From an uncultured Campylobacter sp. (GTDB lineage: Bacteria; Campylobacterota; Campylobacteria; Campylobacterales; Campylobacteraceae), in NCBI RefSeq assembly GCF_937997535.1, contig NZ_CALKTT010000009.1, positions 1-9,771 on the forward strand: a stretch of 9,771 bases of DNA, in the 5' to 3' direction. Below the pieces are notes generated by a model. The model was not told where the DNA came from. It made no database searches and saw only the letters and a program-made list of their open reading frames with translations. The translations under genes were made by a program, and so were the position numbers. Position 1 is the first letter of the stretch. Each line of letters begins with the position of its first letter. Below are positions 1-5,520 of the stretch, in pieces.

Positions 1-383
1 CCTCCTAAAAGATCGCCCAAAAAGCTACTTGCGTCGTTGATATCGATTTTGCCGTCGCCGTTGAGGTCAAGCTTGGCGCTTGCGATTTTGCCGATCAGCG
101 CACTAAAATCCACACCTTTGCTATCGACGGCGTTTGCTTGCACGTCCTCGCCGCCGCCCAAAAGTCCACCCAGCATCGAGCCTAGCGAGCTAGATCCGCC
201 GCTTTCGTTTTTGCTTAAAAAATTTGAGCTGATGCCCGCAATTATCGCATTTATCTGATCGTCGGGCAGGTCCACGCCTAGAAATTTTTCGATAAAAGCG
301 ACAGGGCCGCTTTGAAATTCTCTTAAATTTTTATCGTCGTTTTTGAGTGCAGAGACCATATTTACAAGTCCGTTTATGTCCAT
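1..383 (-). CDS. Small EF-hand (dockerin-like) protein, C-terminus cut by window edge
   Basis: The minus-strand frame starts at ATG 381-383 and stays open to base 1, giving 127 residues with no stop, so the gene continues outside the window. Residues 106-117 (bases 33-68) form a textbook calcium loop, DLNGDGKIDIND, with D106, N108, D110, K112, D114 and D117 at positions 1, 3, 5, 7, 9 and 12. Position 12 is Asp rather than the Glu of classical EF-hands, which is usual in dockerin-type loops. Residues 1-50 are a predicted helical region with no signal peptide. Residues 61-80 are a Gly/Ser-rich linker (SMLGGLLGGG). The start is secure: a strong AAGGAGG (389-395) lies 5 bases upstream, inside the end of the preceding gene, whose TAA directly touches this ATG, so the two are probably translationally coupled. 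Calcium binding is inferred from the loop; the cellular role is unknown. A cytoplasmic location is likely because no export signal is visible. Confidence 0.8.
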   Translation of the reverse strand, partial: MDINGLVNMVSALKNDDKNLREFQSGPVAFIEKFLGVDLPDDQINAIIAGISSNFLSKNESGGSSSLGSMLGGLLGGGEDVQANAVDSKGVDFSALIGKIASAKLDLNGDGKIDINDASSFLGDLLG

Positions 384-746
384 TTACGCCTCCTTGATCT
401 TGGCTTTCGGAGCCTGTTTTACGATAAGCTCTATTACCTTTAGAGCGTCCGCCTTAGCCTCAAAATCCTTGCTAACGGCGATGATCTGTCCGTTGCTAGC
501 CGTTAGGCGGAAGCGAACCTTGTCTGCTTTATCAGTGTAAAGCTCAAATTTAGGATTGTTTAGCTTTTCACCGCCCGCGATTTGATCCTCGATCTTATTT
601 AGCGCGGCGTTTTTTGCGACGCTTTCGATACCGTTTTTGCAAGCGGCCTTGCTCGTGTAAACCTCGGAGGTGCACAGTACGTGCCCGTCATAAAGTAGAT
701 CGAATTTGCAGCCGTCCTTGGCGTCTTTGATTAAAAACTCAGCCAT
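384..746 (-). CDS. UPF0339 / DUF1508 (YegP-like) protein with two tandem repeats
   Basis: This 120-residue protein has two copies of the short UPF0339 (DUF1508) motif. Repeat 1 spans about residues 3-48 and ends in the family hallmark SKAACKNGIESVAKNA. Repeat 2 spans about 67-113 and contains FELYTDKADKVRFRLTASNG. The copies are complementary in quality: repeat 1 is divergent in its beta-strand half but consensus-like in its helical half, and repeat 2 is the reverse. The length fits two-repeat members such as E. coli YegP. No signal peptide or membrane segment is present, so it is probably cytosolic. The family has no firmly established biochemical role. The ATG at 746 is preceded by AAAGGA (753-758) at 6 bases and a TAAAAT -10 box at 775-780. 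Its TAA is immediately followed by the ATG of the EF-hand gene, whose ribosome-binding site lies inside this coding sequence. Confidence 0.9.
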   Translation of the reverse strand: MAEFLIKDAKDGCKFDLLYDGHVLCTSEVYTSKAACKNGIESVAKNAALNKIEDQIAGGEKLNNPKFELYTDKADKVRFRLTASNGQIIAVSKDFEAKADALKVIELIVKQAPKAKIKEA

Positions 747-774
747 TTTTTATCCTTTCGTAAAAGATATCGTT

Positions 775-780
775 ATTTTA
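775..780 (-). promoter_or_regulatory. Probable -10 box (TAAAAT) for the UPF0339/EF-hand unit
   Basis: Read on the minus strand, TAAAAT lies about 29 bases upstream of the ATG at 746 in very AT-rich DNA. It would put the transcript start near 768 and a leader of about 20 bases carrying AAAGGA. No convincing -35 hexamer is visible, which is normal for Campylobacter sigma-70 promoters. Confidence 0.5.
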
Positions 781-822
781 GCTAAAATTTTAATAAATAT
801 TTTTAATAGGCGCGGAATTTTC

Positions 823-831
823 TGCTAAAAT
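823..831 (+). promoter_or_regulatory. Extended -10 promoter (TGCTAAAAT) for the exported His-tail protein
   Basis: TGC-TAAAAT matches an extended -10 element. It would give a transcript start near 838 and a leader of about 25 bases with AAAGGA (852-857) 5 bases before the ATG at 863. It is the divergent partner of the minus-strand promoter at 775-780. An imperfect inverted repeat (GCGGAATTTT at 813-822 with AAAATTGCGC at 827-836) overlaps it and could be an operator, but AT-rich arms of this type also arise by chance in this genome. Confidence 0.5.
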
Positions 832-862
832 TGCGCACAAATTTCATTTACAAAGGATCATA

Positions 863-1342
863 ATGATAAAGGCTCTACGTTTTAGCTTGATTTTCGCCGC
901 TACTTTAGGATTTGGCGCGGATGAGAGCGATGCATTATTTAAGGATATAAGGACGCGTCTGGGTTGCAATCTAGCCGCACAGGACTGCGAGACTAACGCC
1001 GGCGGGCAGAAGGCGCTCTTTAGCGTAGCGCGCCACCCGATCGAAGCGGGAGCAAACGAGCTAAAAATAAGCGGAATTTCGCGTGAGCTAAAAAATCCGA
1101 GCGTTAAAATTTCGGGCGTGAGTATGAATATGGGCAATGCGGAATTCCCGCTAAAGCGCAGCGCAGACGGCTATGAAGCGACGCTTGATGTTGCAGTGTG
1201 CACGCACGCCGTAATGCGCTACAAACTTGAAATTTACGAGGATGGCGAGCCTAGCGGGCTTTTTGTGTATTTTGATCTGCGAAAGCGCGCTACAGATCGA
1301 GACCGCGGCGAAGACGCGCACTTGCATCACCACGAGCATTAG
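863..1342 (+). CDS. Small exported protein with Met-x-Met motif and His-rich C-terminus
   Basis: This 159-residue protein has an N-terminal signal peptide (basic MIKALR, then a hydrophobic FSLIFAATLGF core), probably cut near A19, so it should be periplasmic. The mature part has C35 and C42 (C-x6-C) and C113. A predicted beta-rich domain at about residues 64-142 contains M88-N-M90 and a pattern (MNMG...PLKRSADGYEATL...YKLEIYEDGE) that loosely recalls the FixH/YtkA-like beta-sandwich family; this assignment is tentative. The last seven residues are HLHHHEH, giving a cluster of five histidines that could bind Ni, Cu, Zn or Co. ATG 863 is supported by AAAGGA at 852-857 and an extended -10 box. 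The gene appears monocistronic: it is divergent from the UPF0339 gene and followed by a spacer with a GC hairpin. The exact function is unknown; periplasmic metal binding is an inference from composition. Confidence 0.8.
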   Translation: MIKALRFSLIFAATLGFGADESDALFKDIRTRLGCNLAAQDCETNAGGQKALFSVARHPIEAGANELKISGISRELKNPSVKISGVSMNMGNAEFPLKRSADGYEATLDVAVCTHAVMRYKLEIYEDGEPSGLFVYFDLRKRATDRDRGEDAHLHHHEH

Positions 1343-1347
1343 ACGCG

Positions 1348-1365
1348 CCCCGTTTGTGCGCGGGG
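1348..1365 (+). terminator. Possible weak terminator after the exported protein gene
   Basis: Five bases after the TAG, CCCCG (1348-1352) can pair with CGGGG (1361-1365) around an 8-base loop. A T-rich stretch follows, but it is interrupted by GCGC before TTTTT (around 1378-1382). The short stem and delayed T run make this a modest candidate. Confidence 0.35.
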
Positions 1366-1716
1366 TAAAATTTGCGCTTTTTCAGACACGACGCTTTAGG
1401 GGAACTTGCACGTTGATTGTAGAAAATTTTACAAATTTTATAAGGCGCCGCTTGCGATAAATTTTTATGTATCTTTCGAGCGACGCACGTCGCAGGCAGA
1501 TACGGATGCCTGCGCAAATACGCGGCTAGCCGTAGCAACCTAGGTGCGCTTTATAGGCATTTGCAAGTACGCCATTATAAAAAGCCCTGCGATTTGCCGC
1601 GCATTCGCCGCATATGTTTCGTAACCATTACTGAGGCGCGTCAAATTTAGCCCCTCGTCGCCTCTAAATTTTAAAATTTTTAAAATTCGCTTGCGTTTCA
1701 TACGCCTAAGCTACGC

Positions 1717-1732
1717 GGAATTTTGAAATTCC
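1717..1732. repeat. Perfect 7+2+7 palindrome next to the -10 box (candidate operator)
   Basis: GGAATTTTGAAATTCC is a perfect inverted repeat: arms GGAATTT and AAATTCC around TG. It ends 3 bases before the TATAAT at 1736-1741 and so fills the spacer between the -35 and -10 positions. That is a classic location for a repressor site. The binding protein is unknown, and AAATTT words are common in this genome. Confidence 0.45.
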
Positions 1733-1735
1733 TTG

Positions 1736-1741
1736 TATAAT
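1736..1741 (+). promoter_or_regulatory. Consensus -10 box (TATAAT) of the DUF3737 / C-S lyase operon
   Basis: A perfect TATAAT lies 30 bases before the ATG at 1772, predicting a transcript start near 1748 and a leader of about 24 bases that contains AAGGAA. The longest open frame would begin with TTG at 1733, inside this box, so that start cannot be used from this promoter. The -10 box therefore decides in favour of ATG 1772. Confidence 0.65.
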
Positions 1742-1771
1742 CTGAAGCAAATTTTAAATCTAAGGAAAGCC

Positions 1772-2614
1772 ATGCAAATATTAAGACAAAAGCACTTTAG
1801 CGGCGAGCGCGCGCTGTTCGGCGCAAAGGATCTGCGGATCGAAAATTCCGTCTTCGGCGAGGGCGAGTCGCCACTAAAACACAGCGCAAATATCGTCGCG
1901 CAAAACTGTAAATTTGAGTGGAAATATCCGTTTTGGTATGCCGAAAATATCCGCGCGCAGGATTGCTTCTTCGACGAGATCGCACGCGCAGGGATCTGGT
2001 ATAGCCGCGGCGTGGTGCTAAAAGACTGCCTCTACGGCGCGCCTAAAGGGCTTCGCCGCGTAAAAGATGCCGCGCTGCAAAACGTAGAATTTCACGATGC
2101 GCAAGAGACCTTGTGGCACTGCAGCGACGTGTCGCTTAAAAACGTCACCGCAAAGGGCGCTTATTTCGGGCTTGATTGCGAAAACTTAAGCATCGAAAAT
2201 CTATCGCTCTTCGGAGATTACTGCTTTGACGGCTGCAGAAACGTAACGATCAAAAACTCCAAGCTCCTATCCAAGGACGCATTTTGGAACTGCGAAAATA
2301 TCCTCATCGAGGACTGTTTCATCGCGGGCGAGTACTTCGGGTGGAATTCTAAAAACGTGACGCTGCGAAACTGCAAGATCGAGAGCCTGCAGGGCTTTTG
2401 CTATATGCAAAATTTGCGCCTGCAAGACTGCGAGCTTATAAATACGACGCTAGCGTTTGAATACAGCGACGTACATGCCGAGGTAAAAGGCGCGATCAAT
2501 AGCGTCAAAAATCCAAGTAGCGGGCTGATCCGCGCGGAAAGCATCGGCGAACTGATCCTAGATGGCTCTACCGACGCGTCTAAAACTGAAATTATTACTG
2601 AATTAAGGGCGTAA
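1772..2614 (+). CDS. DUF3737 family protein, predicted right-handed beta-helix
   Basis: This 280-residue protein matches the DUF3737 family through PFWYAENIRAQDC (53-65) and the following ARAGIWYS (71-78). From residue 53 onward, about eight turns of 18-22 residues repeat a pattern of aromatic, short polar stretch, N-[IV], alternating beta residues, then D/N-C. Turns start near 53, 75, 115, 133, 152, 171, 189 and 209, each with a core like CENILIEDC. This periodicity is what a pectate-lyase-like parallel beta-helix looks like. There is no signal peptide, so it is probably cytosolic. The biochemical role is unknown. ATG 1772 is preferred over the upstream TTG at 1733 because AAGGAA (1762-1767) sits 4 bases before it and the TATAAT promoter lies in between. 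The C-S lyase gene starts one base after its TAA, so the two are one operon. DUF3737 genes are, to my knowledge, often found beside PatB/MalY-type aminotransferases. Confidence 0.9.
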   Translation: MQILRQKHFSGERALFGAKDLRIENSVFGEGESPLKHSANIVAQNCKFEWKYPFWYAENIRAQDCFFDEIARAGIWYSRGVVLKDCLYGAPKGLRRVKDAALQNVEFHDAQETLWHCSDVSLKNVTAKGAYFGLDCENLSIENLSLFGDYCFDGCRNVTIKNSKLLSKDAFWNCENILIEDCFIAGEYFGWNSKNVTLRNCKIESLQGFCYMQNLRLQDCELINTTLAFEYSDVHAEVKGAINSVKNPSSGLIRAESIGELILDGSTDASKTEIITELRA

Positions 2615-2615
2615 G

Positions 2616-3809
2616 ATGGGACTTTTTGATTTTATAAGTGGCAAGGAGAAATACGACTTCGACACTCTGCCAAATCGCCGCGGCACGAAGTCGCTTAAAT
2701 GGGACGTAGGCGAGAGCGAGCTTCCGATGTGGGTCGCGGATATGGACTTTGCCGTAGCGCCCGAGATCATCGAGGCTCTGCAAAAGCGGCTGAACGAGCG
2801 AGTTTTAGGCTATTCGCTTGTAGATGATGAGTGGCGCAGCGCGTATCAAGGCTGGTGGCTCGCGCGTCACGATTATGAAATCCAAAAGGAGTGGCTGATC
2901 TACGCAAATGGCACGCTGCCCGCGATCGATTCGATCATCCGCAAGCTCACCTCGCCCGCCGAAAACGTGCTACTGATGAGCCCCGTTTACAACTGCTTTT
3001 ACTACTGCATTAAAAACGCCGCCCGCGTGCCGTTGCAAAACGAGCTTACCTACGCTAACGGCGATTATAGCATCGATTGGGAGGATTTACAGGCTAAGCT
3101 CGCCGATCCGCAGACGACGCTTTTTATCCTTTGCAACCCTCACAATCCGGTCGGCCGCACCTTTAGCAGAGACGATCTTGCTCGTATCGGCGAGCTGTGC
3201 GAAAAGCACGGCGTGACGGTGCTTAGCGATGAGGTGCATTGCGATCTGACTGAGCCCGGCGTGCGTTACACGCCATTTGCTGCCGCGAGCGAGACGTGCG
3301 AGAGGATCTCGGCTAGCATAATCGCGCCAACCAAGGCGTTTAATATCGCGGGGCTGCAAAGTGCGGCGGTCTTTGCAGCAGATAAGCGCTTGCGTCATAA
3401 AATTTCAAAGGCGTTAAATTCCGACGACATCACCGAGCCGAATTTTTTCGGAGTTCAGGGCGCGATCGCCGCATTTACGAAGGGTGCGGCGTGGCTGGAC
3501 GCCTTGCGCGAATACCTCAGCGAAAATCGCAAATTCGCGGCAGAATTTATTGCCCGCGAGCTTCCGCAGGTGCGCGTCGTGCCGCAAGATGCGACCTATC
3601 TTATGTGGCTCGATGCGGGCGCTTATACGCAGGATAGCGCGGAGCTTGCGCGCTTCATCCGCGAAAAAACGGGGCTGTATCTCTCCTGCGGCGCGCAATA
3701 CGGCAAGGGCGGCGAGAGATTTTTGCGCCTAAATATCGCGACCTCTAGGGCGCTGCTAAAAGACGGGCTAGGGCGGCTGAAAGAGGCGCTAAAGATCTGC
3801 CCGCATTAA
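2616..3809 (+). CDS. MalY/PatB-type PLP-dependent C-S lyase (cystathionine beta-lyase-like)
   Basis: This 397-residue fold-type I PLP enzyme has the full length of the PatB/MalY family. Family marks in order are LPMWVADMDF (36-45), LGYS (64-67), the NPHNPVGR turn (174-181), SDEVHCDL (204-211) with D205 expected to hold the pyridine nitrogen, the Schiff-base lysine K240 in APTKAFNIAGLQ (237-248), and R371 in RLNIAT for the substrate carboxylate. Relatives perform beta-elimination on cystathionine or cysteine S-conjugates, releasing pyruvate, ammonia and a thiol. The sequence does not settle the physiological substrate. ATG 2616 follows the DUF3737 stop by one base, with AAGGG (2605-2609) inside the upstream gene, so translation is probably coupled. 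The usual Ser before the PLP lysine (PSK in many members) is Thr here, a mild substitution. A true biosynthetic aminotransferase is less likely given the WVADMDF signature. Confidence 0.92.
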   Translation: MGLFDFISGKEKYDFDTLPNRRGTKSLKWDVGESELPMWVADMDFAVAPEIIEALQKRLNERVLGYSLVDDEWRSAYQGWWLARHDYEIQKEWLIYANGTLPAIDSIIRKLTSPAENVLLMSPVYNCFYYCIKNAARVPLQNELTYANGDYSIDWEDLQAKLADPQTTLFILCNPHNPVGRTFSRDDLARIGELCEKHGVTVLSDEVHCDLTEPGVRYTPFAAASETCERISASIIAPTKAFNIAGLQSAAVFAADKRLRHKISKALNSDDITEPNFFGVQGAIAAFTKGAAWLDALREYLSENRKFAAEFIARELPQVRVVPQDATYLMWLDAGAYTQDSAELARFIREKTGLYLSCGAQYGKGGERFLRLNIATSRALLKDGLGRLKEALKICPH

Positions 3810-4006
3810 ACGAACTACGGCGCGGCAAAGACGAAATTTAAAATTTTATAACGGCTAAATTTAAAGCGGCGGAGCAAATTTTAAAATTTCGCAGTAGGGC
3901 GCGAGTTTTGCGCTAAATTTGGCGGCGATCAGGCGGGCGGCACGCGAATGTTTAAATTTACGTGTGGCATAAAACCGGCGCTTAAATGCGCTACAAAAGG
4001 CGGATT
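3810..4006. other. AT-rich spacer between C-S lyase and DUF3137 genes
   Basis: About 200 bp with no coding sequence. It contains short self-complementary words such as AAATTTAAAATTT and AAATTTTAAAATTT but no GC-stem-plus-T-run terminator. TGGCATAAA (3966-3974) is a poor extended -10 match that would place a transcript start near 3981, compatible with translation from 4007. Read-through from the C-S lyase gene cannot be excluded. Confidence 0.35.
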
Positions 4007-5392
4007 ATGGATAGAAACGGCGATTTAGAGGAGCTTTACCTGCTTGAAAAACGGCGCGAAAATCTCGCGCGCATTAGCAAGCTCGTCTCATTTTTGATAA
4101 CTCTGCTGCTGCTCGGGCTTTACGTGTTTTTGAATACCAGGGCGGAGTCCGTCTCGTTTGATACAAACTGGCTCATAGTCGCGCTTTTCATCATCTTTCC
4201 CCTCTTAAACGGACTGCTCTACCGCTTATTTTACAGCTTAAACTTTGGCAAAAACAGCGGCACGCAGCGCGCAAATTTTGATAAATTTAGCGGCTTTGAT
4301 ACGGCGCAAAATACAGGCGCGCTAGGGCAGGGCGCGGCGCAAGATGGGCAAATTTTAAGCACCGATATAAACGAAGGGCGGGTATTAAAAGCCGAAGCGG
4401 GCGAGGGCGGTAGCTCCGAAAGCAGTGATAGCCGCGAGAGCGCTATTTACGAGAGGTTTGAGCCCAAAGCCGCCGAAAGAGAAGGCAGGGGCGAGAAAGA
4501 TGGCGAGACCCAGTCAAAATTTAACTTTCTAGCCGATCTACAGAGCCTGGAGGATGAGCGCGCGGCGCTGCAAAAAGCAGTAAAAAAGGCCAACATCATC
4601 GCCGCTGTCGTAGGGACCTGCGTGGGCGCACTGGTGGCGCGCTTTTGGGGCGAGATGGCGGTCGGCGTATTTTTCGGCATCTCCGTTTATGGCGTCGTGA
4701 GCGCTCTTTTGACGGCGAGCAAAAGACGGAATTTCAGATCAAATTTCAAAAGCAGGGTCGTCGCGAGCATCGCAAAAAGCTTTGGGCTTAGCTACGACGA
4801 AAGCGGCGGGCTTACAGCAGATGAGTTTTTTGAAATTTACGACTGCTACATCAACGAACAATCGAGCGAAGATATGATGAGCGGGGAGGTACAGGGCGTG
4901 CCAGTGAGGTTTAGTGACTTTTACGCCGCCGAAAAGGTGCGCACCAAAAACGGCACTCGCACCGATGTAAAATTTCAAGGAGTGCTTTTCGTCGCGGACT
5001 TTCACAAAAGGCTTAACTGCGAGGTGCGGGTATGTCATAAAAACTCGCGAAATCTGCGCAGATACGGGCAGCGAGCGAATATGGACGACGTGAAATTTGA
5101 GGAGTTTTTTGATGTCTATACGACCGATCAAGTGGGCGCTAGATACGCTCTTACGCCGCTTTTAATGCAGCGACTGACGGAGGTTTATTTAAGGCTGGGC
5201 TCGCAGATAAACGCGGTGCTGAAAGAAGATAAAATTTACGTGGCGATCGAGACCTGGCGCGATAATTTCGAGCCTAGAATCGACTGTTCGCTAAAGCAGG
5301 ACGCCACGATAGAGCTTTACGTAGATGAGATCGGCGCGCTTGCGGGTATCGTGAGCGAGCTAAATTTGAACCGTAAAATTTGGAGCGAATGA
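4007..5392 (+). CDS. Membrane protein with two TM pairs and a C-terminal DUF3137 domain
   Basis: Counted from the ATG at 4007, this is a 461-residue protein. A short charged N-terminus is followed by hydrophobic segments at about 24-43 and 54-76. A long low-complexity linker (about 80-172, rich in Gly, Ser, Glu, Gln) leads to a charged helix and a second hydrophobic pair at about 195-213 and 217-236. The C-terminal soluble part (about 248-455) resembles DUF3137, with FQGVLFVADFHKRLNCEV at 323-340 as the clearest stretch and an IYVAIETW strand later. I know of no established function for DUF3137. The start at 4007 has AAGGCGG (3997-4003) just upstream; the in-frame ATG at 3986 lacks one and would add MRYKRRI. 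The gene is about 200 bp from the C-S lyase, so co-transcription is possible but unproven. Expected location is the inner membrane, with the two large parts on one side if there are four TM helices. Confidence 0.75.
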   Translation: MDRNGDLEELYLLEKRRENLARISKLVSFLITLLLLGLYVFLNTRAESVSFDTNWLIVALFIIFPLLNGLLYRLFYSLNFGKNSGTQRANFDKFSGFDTAQNTGALGQGAAQDGQILSTDINEGRVLKAEAGEGGSSESSDSRESAIYERFEPKAAEREGRGEKDGETQSKFNFLADLQSLEDERAALQKAVKKANIIAAVVGTCVGALVARFWGEMAVGVFFGISVYGVVSALLTASKRRNFRSNFKSRVVASIAKSFGLSYDESGGLTADEFFEIYDCYINEQSSEDMMSGEVQGVPVRFSDFYAAEKVRTKNGTRTDVKFQGVLFVADFHKRLNCEVRVCHKNSRNLRRYGQRANMDDVKFEEFFDVYTTDQVGARYALTPLLMQRLTEVYLRLGSQINAVLKEDKIYVAIETWRDNFEPRIDCSLKQDATIELYVDEIGALAGIVSELNLNRKIWSE

Positions 5393-5520
5393 AGTGGGCG
5401 GCGGGCGGTGGAGTATGGCAGAGGCGACTGCATACGGCTGTGGCGGCGCAAGATAGACGGGACAAAGCGCGCGGGATTGTAGGCCTTGGTGGCAGCGACA
5501 CAGATGTGCCGTGTAACTGA
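5389..5520 (+). CDS. Doubtful 43-codon ORF overlapping the DUF3137 stop (ATGA)
   Basis: An ATG at 5389-5391 overlaps the TGA of the DUF3137 gene, and the frame stays open for 43 residues to TGA 5518-5520. GGAG (5382-5385) lies only 3 bases upstream, which is tight. The predicted peptide starts MKWAAGGGVWQRR, is rich in Ala, Gly and Arg, and has no signal peptide, TM helix or motif I recognise. The overlap geometry suits translational coupling, but the GC-rich stretch could hold such a frame by chance. It is recorded only as a candidate. Confidence 0.2.
   Translation: MKWAAGGGVWQRRLHTAVAAQDRRDKARGIVGLGGSDTDVPCN

Larger units (their letters stand above)
1343..1735. other. Gene-free spacer of about 390 bp with a hairpin cluster
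   Basis: No supportable coding sequence was found on either strand; the minus-strand frame at 1290-1538 is an overlap artefact without a ribosome-binding site. Several compact inverted repeats sit together: GCGAC/GTCGC with a 4-base loop (1480-1493), CGCAGGCA/TGCCTGCG with an 8-base loop (1491-1498 and 1507-1514), and the palindrome CGGCTAGCCG (1523-1532). The rest is AAATTT-rich DNA leading into the promoter at 1736-1741. No tRNA or recognisable riboswitch is seen. Confidence 0.5.

Noticed and set aside
37..540. Two plus-strand open frames (37-258 and 343-540)
   Set aside because: Both are antisense to the EF-hand and UPF0339 genes, which have family motifs, ribosome-binding sites and promoters. 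The plus frames have neither motifs nor ribosome-binding sites.
844..1538. Minus-strand frames 844-1137, 1151-1339 and 1290-1538 and the plus frame 1227-1460
   Set aside because: They overlap or run antisense to the exported-protein gene, with Arg/Ala-rich compositions typical of shadow frames. No ribosome-binding sites or recognisable domains are present.
1660..1700. Repeated AAATTTTAAAATTT words as a repeat array or CRISPR
   Set aside because: Such words are scattered over all spacers and many codons of this genome; there are no constant-length repeats or spacers.
3087..3732. Antisense and alternate-frame ORFs inside the C-S lyase gene (3087-3398, 3414-3698, 3484-3732)
   Set aside because: The lyase frame is complete with all catalytic motifs; these are GC-driven shadow frames.
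3986..4006. ATG at 3986 as start of the DUF3137 gene
   Set aside because: No ribosome-binding site precedes it, while AAGGCGG serves the ATG at 4007. It would only add seven basic residues.
4447..5131. Minus-strand frames inside the DUF3137 gene
   Set aside because: The plus frame has membrane segments and a recognisable C-terminal domain; the antisense frames show no motif or start signal.
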